Source: Desulfuromonas acetoxidans DSM 684
GTDB lineage: Bacteria; Desulfobacterota; Desulfuromonadia; Desulfuromonadales; Desulfuromonadaceae
NCBI RefSeq assembly: GCF_000167355.1
Contig: NZ_AAEW02000001.1
Coordinates: forward strand, 248,001 to 312,000
Reading direction: 5' to 3'
DNA length: 64,000 bases
Part shown: piece by piece, positions 26,432 to 36,851 of the stretch
How positions within the stretch are numbered: position 1 is the first letter of the stretch
How the letters are laid out: each line of letters begins with the position of its first letter
The notes under the pieces: model-generated
What the model was told of the DNA's origin: nothing
What the model saw: only the letters and a program-made list of their open reading frames with translations
Database searches by the model: none
Program-made: the position numbers and the translations under genes

Positions 26432-27892
26432 TTACAGGATCGCCTGTCGCGCCAACGACATGATACCGCTGGGTACGATTCCCATGTAGAGAACCGCAAT
26501 GACCGACAAGACAATGCAGATGGTCGCCCCGGGCTTAAGCTGAATCCAGGCGAAATCTTCCTCCGGATCCTTGAAGTACATGAATACCATAACCCGCAGG
26601 TAGTAGTATAGGGATACTGCCGAGTTAAGAACACCCAGTACCGCGAGCCAGACATACCCAGCATTCAAAGCACCGGCAAAGATATAGAACTTGCCACTGA
26701 AACCGGCAGACGGCGGAATCCCCATCAAGGAGAACAGACAGATGGATAACAGAACCGCCAGCAACGGACGCTTATAACCAAATCCTGCGACCCCCTGTAG
26801 CGTCAGGTTGTCTTCACCCTGCTTGCCAATCAGAACCAGAACAGCAAAAGCACCGATGTTCATAAACGTATAGGCCAGCATGTAGTAGAGAACACCGGAA
26901 ATTCCGATTTCGTTGGCCGCAACCAGACCAACAAGAGCGTAACCAGCATGCGCAATGGACGAATAGGCCAGCATCCGCTTAAGATTTGTCTGATTGAGGG
27001 CAATGAAGTTACCGAAAATCATAGTCAGAACAGCCAGAACCCACAGCAGCGAAGTCCAGGTGCCCTGCATACCCACCAGACTGACCATGAAGATGCGCAT
27101 AAATGCAGCAAAGGCAGCGGCTTTGGGTCCGGCACTCATAAATGCGGTAATCGGTGTCGGTGCGCCCTGGTAGACATCAGGTGTCCACATGTGGAACGGA
27201 GCAATAGCAATCTTAAACAGGAATCCGGTTGCCATCAGCAGCATGCCGGCAACCGCAACAGGATTGCCCAACGCGGCTGGAAAGGCCTGAAAAAAAGAAC
27301 CGATATCAACCAGATTAGTTGTACCGGCCACGCCATAAATCAGCGCCATACCATAGAGCAGAAAGCCTGTGGAGAACGCGCCAAGAAGGAAATATTTCAG
27401 ACCTGCTTCGTTGGATTGACGTTGATTACGGAAGAATCCGGCCAAAACATACAGTGAGACCGACAGAACCTCAAGACCGAGGAAGATGGTCATTAAGTCG
27501 GTTCCGGAAGCCATCAGCATGGCACCAACAGTACTGAACAGAATCAGAGAATAGTATTCTCCAACAGGATAGCCTTCCCGTTTCAAGTAATTGTCCGACA
27601 TCAGGATTGTCAGAGCTGCCGAGATCAGAAAGACGATTGTGAAGAAGATCGAAAAGTTATCCAGAACAACGTGTCCGGCAAAACCGGCCTGGGCATTGTT
27701 CCAGCTACCAACAGCGACAATCCCGGTCGCCAAAAGAGCCACAAGGCTCATTCCGGCAACATGTGCCGTGGCGCCGCGCTTGGAGAATGCATTCACAAGC
27801 AACATCACCATCGCAAAGCATGCCAGAACAATGGATGGCATGAGTGCGGCAAAGTTGATGTTTTGCATGGCTGTTTGCACCAGATTTTCCAT
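26432..27892 (-). CDS. nuoN: NADH-quinone oxidoreductase subunit N
   Basis: A 486-aa membrane subunit, one of three antiporter-like subunits of complex I, with 14 predicted helices. Seen: the helix-5 Glu in FLGLEVLSVSLYVLAGF, the helix-7/8 segment APFHMWTPDVYQGAP and NLKRMLAYSSIAHAGYA. It couples quinone reduction to proton transfer. AAAGGAG lies 7 nt before the ATG. It is the last gene of the nuoABCDHIJKLMN operon and is followed by a terminator. Confidence 0.96.
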   Translation of the reverse strand: MENLVQTAMQNINFAALMPSIVLACFAMVMLLVNAFSKRGATAHVAGMSLVALLATGIVAVGSWNNAQAGFAGHVVLDNFSIFFTIVFLISAALTILMSDNYLKREGYPVGEYYSLILFSTVGAMLMASGTDLMTIFLGLEVLSVSLYVLAGFFRNQRQSNEAGLKYFLLGAFSTGFLLYGMALIYGVAGTTNLVDIGSFFQAFPAALGNPVAVAGMLLMATGFLFKIAIAPFHMWTPDVYQGAPTPITAFMSAGPKAAAFAAFMRIFMVSLVGMQGTWTSLLWVLAVLTMIFGNFIALNQTNLKRMLAYSSIAHAGYALVGLVAANEIGISGVLYYMLAYTFMNIGAFAVLVLIGKQGEDNLTLQGVAGFGYKRPLLAVLLSICLFSLMGIPPSAGFSGKFYIFAGALNAGYVWLAVLGVLNSAVSLYYYLRVMVFMYFKDPEEDFAWIQLKPGATICIVLSVIAVLYMGIVPSGIMSLARQAIL

Positions 27893-27947
27893 GAAGATGC
27901 TCCTTTAGAAGCGGTTTAACGCAAGTTACTTAAATTCAGCTCAACGC

Positions 27948-29534
27948 TTAATGACCGTGTCCATGATGCGCGGCAGGAGCCTCAACGGGCTCGTGAACCG
28001 CAGCTGGTACAGCCGACGGCATCGGGATCGGTTGTTTCCCGGACACTTGTTCGATCATTTGATCAATCGCCGGAGTCATTTTTTCCAGGAACGTGTTGGG
28101 ATACACACCGATCCAGAAGACAAACACCAGCAGTGGCAGGATCACACACAGCTCACGCAGGTTGAGATCTTTGAGAACCTGATTTTTGGGGTTATCCAGC
28201 TTGCCGAACATGACACGCTGGAACATCCACAGCATGTAAACCGCTGCGAGAATAACACCGGAAGTCGCCACAACCGCAAACCAGCGCAGTTCACTCTGAA
28301 AAGCACCGAGCAGGATCATAAACTCACCGACAAAACCGTTGGTCGCCGGCAAACCGATAGAGGACAGTGTCACGATCATAAAGATGACAGCAAATACCGG
28401 CATCTGCTTAGAGAGGCCACCAAATTCACTGATCAAACGGGTATGACGACGCTCATAGATAAAGCCGACAATAAGGAACAACGCACCGGTTGAAATACCA
28501 TGGTTAATCATCTGCAGTACGGCACCACTGACACCAACGGTATTCAGGGCAAAGATACCCAGCATGACAAAACCAAGGTGAGACACCGAGGAGTAGGCAA
28601 CCAGTTTTTTGACGTCCTTCTGCATCATGGCGACCAAGGCACCGTAAACGATACCAATCACCGCCAAAGCTGTCATATAAGGCAGAAAGGTTTGTGTTGC
28701 TTCCGGAAACAGCGGCATGGCGAAGCGGACATAACCATAAGTACCCATCTTCAACATGACGGCAGCAAGAATAACTGAGCCGGCCGTCGGTGCTTCGGTA
28801 TGCGCATCAGGCAACCAGGTGTGTACCGGAAACATGGGAACTTTGATGGCGAAACTGAATGCAAATGCCAGAAACAGCCATTTCTGCAGTGCCGGGTCCA
28901 GAGACAGGTTGTAAAAGTCAGCAATGCTGAAACCGGAGATATCCATACCGGAGTTCACAGCAGCATAGTAGATGAAGAGAATCGCTACCAGCATCAACAG
29001 TGAACCAACGGCAGTGTAAATAAAGAATTTCACCGCTGCATAGATCCGGTTTGCCCCACCCCAGATGCCGATCATGAAATACATCGGAATCAGCATCAGC
29101 TCCCAGAAAATATAGAACAGGAACAGATCAAGAGCGATAAACGCACCGAGCATGGCTGTTTCGAGCAGCAACATCAAAGCCATATACCCTTTGACGTTTT
29201 TGGTTACAGCCTGCCAGGTTGACAGGACGGCAATCGGCATGATGAATGTCGTCAACATGACCAGCCACAGACTGATTCCATCAATCCCGACACTGTAATT
29301 CATCTGAAAATAGTTTGTGACACTGATCCATTCAGCGAACTCAGTATAGTGCATGCCACCCGACGTTTTAAAGACAGGGTCAAGGGCCAGAGGCAAGCTG
29401 ATCACAAACGTGATCAAAGTAAAGACCAGTGTCGCACCTTTAAGCAATCCACCATTATTCTTGGGCAGCATCAGGACGATGAACATACCCAGAAGGGGGA
29501 AGAATGTCATCAGGCTGAGAAGATGTTCTGACAT
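27948..29534 (-). CDS. nuoM: NADH-quinone oxidoreductase subunit M
   Basis: A 528-aa antiporter-like subunit of complex I. Seen: YIFWELMLIPMYFMIGIWGG with the functional Glu, PVHTWLPDAHTEAPTAGS and DVKKLVAYSSVSHLGFVMLG, as in NuoM. The C-terminus is extended and ends in AAHHGHGH, a small His-rich tail that could bind metal. I place the start at 29534 (MSEHLLSLMTFFP): AAGGAG lies 9 nt upstream, while a longer reading to 29708 would overlap nuoL. It follows nuoL by 43 nt. Confidence 0.96.
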   Translation of the reverse strand: MSEHLLSLMTFFPLLGMFIVLMLPKNNGGLLKGATLVFTLITFVISLPLALDPVFKTSGGMHYTEFAEWISVTNYFQMNYSVGIDGISLWLVMLTTFIMPIAVLSTWQAVTKNVKGYMALMLLLETAMLGAFIALDLFLFYIFWELMLIPMYFMIGIWGGANRIYAAVKFFIYTAVGSLLMLVAILFIYYAAVNSGMDISGFSIADFYNLSLDPALQKWLFLAFAFSFAIKVPMFPVHTWLPDAHTEAPTAGSVILAAVMLKMGTYGYVRFAMPLFPEATQTFLPYMTALAVIGIVYGALVAMMQKDVKKLVAYSSVSHLGFVMLGIFALNTVGVSGAVLQMINHGISTGALFLIVGFIYERRHTRLISEFGGLSKQMPVFAVIFMIVTLSSIGLPATNGFVGEFMILLGAFQSELRWFAVVATSGVILAAVYMLWMFQRVMFGKLDNPKNQVLKDLNLRELCVILPLLVFVFWIGVYPNTFLEKMTPAIDQMIEQVSGKQPIPMPSAVPAAVHEPVEAPAAHHGHGH

Positions 29535-29577
29535 TAGAAGTTGCTCCTTGTATATGAGATTCCAGTCACAGCCGTCA

Positions 29578-31557
29578 TTAGTTGAAAACGTAGATGGCGA
29601 GGATAACCACAACACCCAACACCATGGACATGGCATAATTGTGGGTAAATCCTGTTTGCGTATGTCGTAAAACGCGACCGGTGCCGCGCACCACCAGGGC
29701 AACGCCATTCACCAGGCCATCTACCAGGCGGACATCGAAAACCTGCCACAACAGAGTGCCGAGACGCTTGGTCGGGTTGACAATCAGGGCATCGTAAAAC
29801 TCATCGATATACCATTTGTTGAAGATCGTCTTATGCAGTTTCGGCACTTTGGCAACAATCTGTGCCGGCATCTGCGGATTCTTGCAGTACATAAACCAGG
29901 CCAGACCGATCCCAAAGACGGCAATACCGACCGAAATACCCATAAAGGTAAACTCGGTTGCAGCGGTCCCGTGTGCCTCAATATGGTGCATATGCTGTGT
30001 GTGTTCAAAAATAGGTGCTAAGAAATGCTCGATCTTATTCGGGAAATGGCCGAACAGATTGCCGAGTACATGCGGAACACCAAGGAAGCCGCCGAAAGTC
30101 GCCAAGGCAGCAAGAATCATCAGCGGCAGGGTAATCACCAACGGAGATTCAGGGATATGATCCTTGGCACGGGCATCGGTTTTCTGCTCGCCAAAGAACG
30201 TCATGAACACCAGGCGGAACATGTAGAAAGCCGTCAATGCGGCAGCAAGTGCACCCACCAGCCACAGAACCCAATGGCCACGCGTGGAGGCCAGAGCCCA
30301 CCAGAGAATCTCATCCTTGGAGAAGAAGCCTGAGAAAAATGGAATCCCCGAGATCGCCAGCGTGGACAGCAGAAACGTCCAGAACGTGATCGGCATTTTC
30401 TTACGCAGACCACCCATATTGCGCATATCCTGCGGATCATCATGTAAATGAGCATGGTGATAGGCATGATGCATGCCGTGAATAACCGAGCCGGAACCGA
30501 GGAACAGGCAGGCCTTGAAGAATGCATGCGTCAGCAAATGGAAGATACCTGCAGTGAATGCGCCAACGCCCATGGCCAAGAACATGTAACCTAATTGCGA
30601 AACAGTTGAATAGGCCAGTACGCGTTTTATATCATTTTGTGCCAGACCGATTGTGGCGGCAAACAGGGCCGTCGCACCACCGACAATGGCGATCACCATC
30701 ATGGTATCCGGTGCCATGGCGAACAGGCCGTTCATCCGGCCGATCATGTAGACACCGGCGGTGACCATGGTGGCAGCATGGATCAATGCGGAAACAGGAG
30801 TCGGACCCTCCATGGCATCAGGCAGCCAAGTGTACAATGGAATCTGAGCTGACTTACCCGTCGCACCGAGGAAGAAACACAGGGTGACTATGGTCACAAT
30901 GATCCCGCCGTTTTCCAGCAGATGAGCATTTGCAGAAATTTCCGTAAAGCGGATCGTCCAAACCCCTTCCTGTCCAAGAGACCAGAACAGTGTGAACAGA
31001 CCGAGCAGAAAGCCAAAGTCACCGACACGGTTAACAACAAAGGCCTTCTTACCGGCATCACTGGCACTTTTCTTTTCAAAGTAGTAGCCGATCAGCAGGT
31101 AGGAACACAGACCAACACCTTCCCAACCGACAAACATAACCAGAGCGTTGTTGCCCATAACCAGCATCAACATGGCAAAGGTAAACAGGTTGAGATAGGC
31201 GAAGAACCGATAGTAGCCCTCTTCACCGTGCATGTAGCCGATGGAATACAAGTGGATCAGGGTCGACAAACCAGTAACGTTCATCATCATCAGCCCGGAA
31301 AGTGGATCCAGGAGGAAACCCCAGTCGACCTGAAGAGGAGCAACTGTCATCCAGCTCGCAACAATCACTTCGTGCGTCTTCTGACTGTCACCAAGTAATT
31401 GCAGGAAATATTTGCAGGACACGATAAAGGACGAGAAGATCGCCAGGGTGGCAATGGCCCCGATCACCTTTTCATTTTTAATCTTTTTGCCCAGCAGACC
31501 GTTGATCAGGAACCCAAGAAAGGGCAGCAACGGAATAAGCCATAATTTGTCGTACAT
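29578..31557 (-). CDS. nuoL: NADH-quinone oxidoreductase subunit L
   Basis: A 659-aa antiporter-like subunit, the distal end of the membrane arm. Seen: FVGWEGVGLCSYLLIGYYF (functional Glu), IPLYTWLPDAMEGPTPVSAL, NDIKRVLAYSTVSQLGYMF, a His-rich loop HGMHHAYHHAHLHDD (about 358-372), and the long C-terminal lateral helix ending in one last membrane helix (VLRHTQTGFTHNYAMSM). GAGGAG lies 6 nt before the ATG. Typical length for a bacterial NuoL. Confidence 0.97.
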   Translation of the reverse strand: MYDKLWLIPLLPFLGFLINGLLGKKIKNEKVIGAIATLAIFSSFIVSCKYFLQLLGDSQKTHEVIVASWMTVAPLQVDWGFLLDPLSGLMMMNVTGLSTLIHLYSIGYMHGEEGYYRFFAYLNLFTFAMLMLVMGNNALVMFVGWEGVGLCSYLLIGYYFEKKSASDAGKKAFVVNRVGDFGFLLGLFTLFWSLGQEGVWTIRFTEISANAHLLENGGIIVTIVTLCFFLGATGKSAQIPLYTWLPDAMEGPTPVSALIHAATMVTAGVYMIGRMNGLFAMAPDTMMVIAIVGGATALFAATIGLAQNDIKRVLAYSTVSQLGYMFLAMGVGAFTAGIFHLLTHAFFKACLFLGSGSVIHGMHHAYHHAHLHDDPQDMRNMGGLRKKMPITFWTFLLSTLAISGIPFFSGFFSKDEILWWALASTRGHWVLWLVGALAAALTAFYMFRLVFMTFFGEQKTDARAKDHIPESPLVITLPLMILAALATFGGFLGVPHVLGNLFGHFPNKIEHFLAPIFEHTQHMHHIEAHGTAATEFTFMGISVGIAVFGIGLAWFMYCKNPQMPAQIVAKVPKLHKTIFNKWYIDEFYDALIVNPTKRLGTLLWQVFDVRLVDGLVNGVALVVRGTGRVLRHTQTGFTHNYAMSMVLGVVVILAIYVFN

Positions 31558-31603
31558 CTATATCTCCTCTAGGCGGACTGAACCAGAGACAGCCCTGAAG
31601 AAG

Positions 31604-31906
31604 TTACCATTTCAACAGGCTGAAATCCTCAACGTCAATGGACTCTCTGTTACGGAAAAAGGCGATCATCAGTGCCAGACCGACAGCGGCTTCCGCTGCG
31701 GCAACTGTCATAATGAAAAACACGAAGATCTGACCATCCATATTACCGAGATGACTTGACAGGGCGATGAACGTTAAGTTGACCGCATTCAGCATCAACT
31801 CGACGCACATAAAAACTACGATGGCATTTTTACGGGTCAGGACACCAATCGTTCCCATCGAGAACAAAATAGCGCTCAAAACCATATAATGAGTAATTGT
31901 AATCAT
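31604..31906 (-). CDS. nuoK: NADH-quinone oxidoreductase subunit K
   Basis: A 100-aa three-helix membrane subunit. Seen: [17 protein letters not shown] with the membrane Glu, and [17 protein letters not shown] with the second Glu, both needed for the proton path between NuoN and NuoH. GGGAG lies 7 nt before the ATG. Standard length. Confidence 0.97.
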   Translation of the reverse strand: MITITHYMVLSAILFSMGTIGVLTRKNAIVVFMCVELMLNAVNLTFIALSSHLGNMDGQIFVFFIMTVAAAEAAVGLALMIAFFRNRESIDVEDFSLLKW

Positions 31907-31924
31907 ATTGATTCTCCCGTCCCT

Positions 31925-32437
31925 TTATACTTCCCGTTTGGCCAAAACAACAGCACCGACGATGGCCACCAGCAACAGAATGGATGCAATCTCGAACGGC
32001 AGCAGGAAGTCCGTGAACATCGCCTTACCGATCAATTCGACATGACCGACACTTTGCACGACGTCACCATTAATCGGACCAACAGGACCACTCACGCCAC
32101 CATCTTTAAGGATGACGACAATCTGCACCAACATAACGATGGCGAAAATAAACGCTCCGGTCACAGCATGGCGATAACGGGCGATCACTTCCGAGCCCTG
32201 ATTGAGCAACATCATGACGAAAATAATCAGCACCATGATGGCGCCGGCATAGACCATGATCTGCACTGCGGCCATAAAAGGTGCATGAAGCATGACATAG
32301 AAGATCGCCAGGCAAAAAAATGTCATAACGAGAGAGATGGCACTATTGATCGGGTTTTTGCATGAGATCACGCAAAACCCGGAAACAACGGCGACAAACG
32401 CGACAAGATAAAAGAAGAACAACTGCAGTAATTCCAT
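31925..32437 (-). CDS. nuoJ: NADH-quinone oxidoreductase subunit J
   Basis: A 170-aa five-helix membrane subunit. Seen: CKNPINSAISLVMTFFCLA at the N-terminus and QIMVYAGAIMVLIIFVMML, the helix with the pi-bulge that links the quinone site to the proton channels. AGGAG lies 8 nt before the ATG. It lies 20 nt downstream of nuoI. Confidence 0.96.
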   Translation of the reverse strand: MELLQLFFFYLVAFVAVVSGFCVISCKNPINSAISLVMTFFCLAIFYVMLHAPFMAAVQIMVYAGAIMVLIIFVMMLLNQGSEVIARYRHAVTGAFIFAIVMLVQIVVILKDGGVSGPVGPINGDVVQSVGHVELIGKAMFTDFLLPFEIASILLLVAIVGAVVLAKREV

Positions 32438-32457
32438 GAGGGTGGCTCCTATACCGA

Positions 32458-32853
32458 TTATTTGAGCAAACGCTCCTTGGTGAAGCAGAAGTCTTCACGC
32501 TTATAATTGGCCAATTCGTATTCGCCGGTCATCTCGATGGCTTCAACAGGACACGCCTCGACGCAGTATCCACAGAAGATACAGCGCAGCATATCAATCT
32601 GATAGACCGTGGGATACTTGACGCCGTTCTCATCCTCTGCTGCCTCCACCGTGATGCATTTTGCCGGGCAGACGGTCGGACACAGATAGCAAGCCACACA
32701 TTTTTCCCGATTATGATCAGGAACCAGACGGTGCAGGCCACGAAAACGATCAGACGGTTCAAGCTTGACTTTCGGATAGTCAACCGTTGTTGAATTACCC
32801 GGAAGAAGATGCTTTGCCGTTATACTTAAGCCCTGGATAAACTCTTTAATCAT
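32458..32853 (-). CDS. nuoI: NADH-quinone oxidoreductase subunit I (2x[4Fe-4S])
   Basis: A 131-aa ferredoxin-like subunit that carries clusters N6a and N6b toward the quinone site. Seen: CVACYLCPTVCPAKC and CIFCGYCVEACPVEAIE, two complete C-x2-C-x2/3-C-x3-C sets, after a short N-terminal helical stretch. In an enzyme without NuoEFG this subunit, with NuoB, would have to take electrons from an external donor such as a ferredoxin; that is inference. Confidence 0.96.
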   Translation of the reverse strand: MIKEFIQGLSITAKHLLPGNSTTVDYPKVKLEPSDRFRGLHRLVPDHNREKCVACYLCPTVCPAKCITVEAAEDENGVKYPTVYQIDMLRCIFCGYCVEACPVEAIEMTGEYELANYKREDFCFTKERLLK

Positions 32854-32883
32854 GGGTCAATCCTCTATACATTGGGTACTGCG

Positions 32884-33897
32884 TTAAAAAACAACAACGG
32901 CACCGGTAATCACAATATTCAGCAATGCCAACGGCAGGAACACTTTCCAGCCCATAAACATCAACTGGTCGTAACGAACACGCGGGAAGGTGGCACGAAT
33001 CCAGATAAACAGGAACATGAAACAGAACACCTTCAGCAGCAGGTTGATGGGTCCGGGGAAAGGCCCTGCAGGGCCACCGAGAAACAGCGTGGCCGTAATC
33101 GCGGAAACCACGATCATGTTGGCATATTCCGCCATGAAGAACAGTGCATATTTCATGGAGGAGTACTCGGTACAGAAACCGGAGACCAGCTCTGTTTCTG
33201 CCTCGGGAAGGTCAAACGGTGTCCGGTTGATTTCAGCCAGTGATGTCACAACAAACAGGCAGAAGGCCAACGGCTGCGAAAAGATATACCAATCGAAAAC
33301 CGAACCGGCCTGAGCCTCGACAATGCCGCTCAGACTCAACGTCTCAGAAAGCATAAACACGGAGATGATTGCCAGACCAGCGGCCAGTTCATAGGAAACC
33401 ATCTGTGCAGCACTCCGAACACCACCAAGCAGCGAGTACTTGTTGTTGGAGGCCCAGCCCGCCAGAACGATGCCATAGACACCGAGCCCGGCCATGGCCA
33501 GCACATACAAGATGCCGATATTCAAATCGGTAATCTGCAATGGCACCAGATAGCCACCAACGGTGATGGTGCCACCAAAGGGCACAACAGCGACGGTAAT
33601 AAAGGCCGGAACCAGGATCATCATCGGCGCCAGAACAAAAGCCAGCTTGCTCGACTGTGCCGGAATGATGTCTTCTTTGAAAAACAGCTTTAAACCGTCA
33701 GCGATCGGCTGCAACAATCCGAGGGGGCCGGTCATGGTCGGTCCAAGACGGGTCTGCATGCGACCGATAATCTTACGTTCGGCATAGGTCGCATAAGCAA
33801 CAATCAGAACCACCACGATAAACACGGCCAGAATTTTGGCAATCATCACGCCGATAAACAGCAGTGGATCGTTCGAGAGGCTAAGCAGTTCAGACAT
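32884..33897 (-). CDS. nuoH: NADH-quinone oxidoreductase subunit H
   Basis: A 337-aa membrane subunit with eight helices that forms the quinone-binding cavity with NuoB and NuoD. Seen: YAERKIIGRMQTRLGP, GLLQPIADGLKLFFKEDI and the acidic loop EINRTPFDLPEAETELVSGF, all diagnostic. GAGGAA lies before the ATG. It lies directly after nuoD with only 90 nt between, where nuoEFG would sit in a 14-gene operon. Confidence 0.97.
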   Translation of the reverse strand: MSELLSLSNDPLLFIGVMIAKILAVFIVVVLIVAYATYAERKIIGRMQTRLGPTMTGPLGLLQPIADGLKLFFKEDIIPAQSSKLAFVLAPMMILVPAFITVAVVPFGGTITVGGYLVPLQITDLNIGILYVLAMAGLGVYGIVLAGWASNNKYSLLGGVRSAAQMVSYELAAGLAIISVFMLSETLSLSGIVEAQAGSVFDWYIFSQPLAFCLFVVTSLAEINRTPFDLPEAETELVSGFCTEYSSMKYALFFMAEYANMIVVSAITATLFLGGPAGPFPGPINLLLKVFCFMFLFIWIRATFPRVRYDQLMFMGWKVFLPLALLNIVITGAVVVF

Positions 33898-33987
33898 GAT
33901 TTTCCTCTTTCCTTCCTCTAAAGACCCGTCGTAACAACCGACAGGCCACTTAACGATGGAGCAAAGTCCATCCGCAGGTGACTCAAA

Positions 33988-35166
33988 TTAACGGTCAATC
34001 TCTCCCAGAACGATATCCAGGGTACCAATGGCAGCGATAACGTCAGCCAGTAATGCACCTTCAATCATCTGTGGCAGAGCCTGGAGATTGACAAAAGACG
34101 GTGGCCGGATTTTCATACGAAACGGGTTGGCGCTACCATCGGAAACCATGTAGTAGCCCAGTTCCCCTTTCGGCGCCTCAATCCCCTGGTAGACTTCACC
34201 AGGCTCGGGCTTGAAACCTTCGGTAATGATTTTGAACTGATGGATCAAACCTTCGATGCTGTTAACCACCTTTTTCTTCTCGGGCAAGCACACTGAAGGC
34301 ACGTCCGCCAGAATCGGTCCGGGCTGCAGCTTTTCAAGTGCCTGCCGGATGATTTTGCACGACTCACGCATCTCATCGAGACGGATTTTGTAGCGATCAA
34401 AGGTGTCGCAGCCGTCACGGGTGATCACTTTGAAATCATAGTCCTCATAGCCCGTATAGGGGTTATCACGACGCAGGTCCCAGTCCACACCACTACCGCG
34501 CAGAGCCGGACCAGTCAGTCCGATATCGATGGCATCTTCGGCACTGATCTTCGCGACACCGATGGTCCGTTTCTGCCAGATTTTGTTGCCGGTCAGCAGA
34601 CCTTCATAGGTATCGATATGGCCGGGCATGGCATCGATGAAATCACGCACATCGTTTTCAAACCCTTCAGGCAGATCAAGTGACAAACCACCGACGCGGA
34701 AATAGTTTGATGTCATCCGGGCACCGGATAGTTTCTCATACATGTCCATAATCGCTTCTCGCTCACGGAAGCAGTACAGGAACACGGTCATGGCGCCAAT
34801 ATCAAGGGCGTGGGTTGCCAGCCAGACCAGGTGACTTTTGATCCGGGTCAGCTCAGCCATCATCACGCGGACGACCTTTGCCCGTTCCGGAATCTGATCG
34901 GTAATACCCAACAGTTTTTCAACGGCCAGAACATAGCCGAGGTTGTTACTCATCGGCGCCAGATAGTCCAGACGGTCAGTCAGGGGCAGAGCGCGGTGGT
35001 AACTGCGATTTTCCGACAGCTTCTCAACACCACGGTGCAAAAATCCGATATGGGGCACCGCTTTAACAACGGTCTCACCATCCAGCTCAAGAACCAGCTG
35101 CAACACGCCGTGGGTCGACGGATGCTGCGGTCCCATATTGATTGTCATCGTCTCTGTAGTTGCCAT
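33988..35166 (-). CDS. nuoD: NADH-quinone oxidoreductase subunit D
   Basis: A 392-aa subunit of the 49-kDa type that forms the quinone site with NuoB. Seen: NMGPQHPSTHGVL with the quinone-site His, PHIGFLHRGVEKL, ELTRIKSHLVWL and the C-terminal ALLADVIAAIGTLDIVLGEIDR ending. It is separate from NuoC. GAGG lies 8 nt before the ATG. Related to the large subunit of [NiFe] hydrogenases but without the metal-binding cysteines. Confidence 0.97.
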   Translation of the reverse strand: MATTETMTINMGPQHPSTHGVLQLVLELDGETVVKAVPHIGFLHRGVEKLSENRSYHRALPLTDRLDYLAPMSNNLGYVLAVEKLLGITDQIPERAKVVRVMMAELTRIKSHLVWLATHALDIGAMTVFLYCFREREAIMDMYEKLSGARMTSNYFRVGGLSLDLPEGFENDVRDFIDAMPGHIDTYEGLLTGNKIWQKRTIGVAKISAEDAIDIGLTGPALRGSGVDWDLRRDNPYTGYEDYDFKVITRDGCDTFDRYKIRLDEMRESCKIIRQALEKLQPGPILADVPSVCLPEKKKVVNSIEGLIHQFKIITEGFKPEPGEVYQGIEAPKGELGYYMVSDGSANPFRMKIRPPSFVNLQALPQMIEGALLADVIAAIGTLDIVLGEIDR

Positions 35167-35200
35167 GTGTTATGCCTCGTCTTAATCGGTTGCGCTGAAA

Positions 35201-35680
35201 TTACGAAAGTCGTCCCTGATACGGATCGCGACCAGGGCCCTGCAACGGATAGTCCTTGCGCAGGGGATGGCCTTCCCAATCAGCAGGCATAAGAATCCGG
35301 CGCAGATCCGGATGTCCTGCGAACGAGATCCCCATCAAATCCCAGCACTCACGCTCAGGCCAGTTGGCCGTCGACCAGATTCCGCTGACCGTATCGACAC
35401 AGCAGTCCTGCTCTTCAACCGGCACTTTGACCCGCAGGCGCTCTTTGGTCGTGATGTTGTACAGGTTGTACACCACCATGAAACGAGGGGTTTGACCGAG
35501 ATAATCAACTCCACACAGATCACACAAAAAGTTATAGCCGGCTTCCTCTTTGAGATAGCGGCAGATATCAACGATATCTTCCTTTTTCACCGTGACCGTA
35601 ACTTCACCGCGATGCTCTTTGACTTCCAGCACAGATGCGGCGAAGGTTCCTTTCAGCTTTGCTACGACAGCTTGGCTCAT
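35201..35680 (-). CDS. nuoC: NADH-quinone oxidoreductase subunit C
   Basis: A 159-aa peripheral-arm subunit. Seen: DLCGVDYLG, FMVVYNLYNI, WPERECWDLMGISFAGHPDLRRIL-type core (about 108-131) and HPLRKDYPL at the end, the usual NuoC signature. It stabilises the NuoB/D/I module. It lies 34 nt upstream of nuoD and 38 nt after nuoB. Confidence 0.96.
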   Translation of the reverse strand: MSQAVVAKLKGTFAASVLEVKEHRGEVTVTVKKEDIVDICRYLKEEAGYNFLCDLCGVDYLGQTPRFMVVYNLYNITTKERLRVKVPVEEQDCCVDTVSGIWSTANWPERECWDLMGISFAGHPDLRRILMPADWEGHPLRKDYPLQGPGRDPYQGRLS

Positions 35681-35718
35681 TTTTTAATCCCTATTTGATC
35701 GGTTTAAACCGGAAAGAA

Positions 35719-36248
<530 letters not shown>

Positions 36249-36258
<10 letters not shown>

Positions 36259-36605
36259 TCCAATGCTCCTTTTTTCCAGACATAAACATAGCCAACCAGC
36301 AGGATTACGATGAAGACGCCCATCTCAATAAAGCCGAACATCCCCAGACGCTTGAACACAACCGCCCATGGATAGAGGAAAACAGCCTCAATATCGAACA
36401 GAATGAACAGCATGGCGACAATGTAAAACTTGACCGAGAAACGCTCACGAGCTGTACCGATCAGCGGCATCCCGCATTCATAGGGGGCAAGCTTGACAGC
36501 ACTGGGCTTTTTGGGGCCGAAAAGAAACGAGAAAGTCACCGAACCTAATGCAAACAAAAGTGCAACGGTTATGAGGACGAGTATCGGCAGATAACTCTCA
36601 AGCAT
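36249..36605 (-). CDS. nuoA: NADH-quinone oxidoreductase subunit A
   Basis: A 118-aa three-helix subunit next to the quinone cavity. Seen: the loop [23 protein letters not shown] with the conserved Cys, and [14 protein letters not shown] with the membrane acidic residues. AGGAGG lies 10 nt before the ATG. It is the first gene of the first nuo operon, with about 400 nt of regulatory DNA upstream. Confidence 0.97.
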
Positions 36606-36665
36606 GGGAACAGCTCCTCCTGACAGGGGTTACTTAATATTTTTTAAACAAAGCATAATTCACTA

Positions 36666-36709
36666 ATTTTAGCGTCGTGCAAGTTAAGTCAAAACGCCCC
36701 CTTTGTCAA
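36666..36709 (-). promoter_or_regulatory. Candidate sigma-70 promoter of the nuoA operon
   Basis: On the minus strand, TTGACA (36704-36709) and a second -35-like TTGACT (36687-36692) precede TAAAAT (36666-36671). TTGACT to TAAAAT has a 15-nt spacer; TTGACA has a poor TAACTT at 17 nt. Transcription would begin near 36659, about 55 nt before the nuoA start. Confidence 0.4.
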
Positions 36710-36722
36710 GGGAAAAATAGAG

Positions 36723-36739
36723 TATACTGTATGCAATTT
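36723..36739. promoter_or_regulatory. Operator-like site shared with the nqr promoter
   Basis: TATACTGTATGCAATTT is identical at 16 of 17 positions to TATACTGTATACAATTT at 44852-44868 upstream of nqrA. Its core ATACTGTAT is palindromic. It lies about 13 nt upstream of the TTGACA of the nuoA promoter. Confidence 0.55.
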
Positions 36740-36840
36740 ACAAGCGATTTAATCCTAATTTTACAAGCACTTACGAGGTATACATCCTTAAAAAACCCGT
36801 GATTTAGAGCTCCATTTTCCAGCGCAAAAAAGGCTAAAAA

Positions 36841-36851
36841 ATACCGTATAC
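36841..36851. promoter_or_regulatory. Second ATACCGTATAC palindrome upstream of nuoA
   Basis: ATACCGTATAC repeats the core seen at 36724, 44853 and 24025. It lies about 110 nt further upstream of nuoA and roughly 160 nt upstream of the divergent NDUFA9-like gene, so it might act on either. Confidence 0.42.

Noticed and set aside
33898-33987. Remnants of nuoE, nuoF or nuoG between nuoD and nuoH
   Set aside because: The gap is only 90 nt and holds no fragment resembling these subunits.
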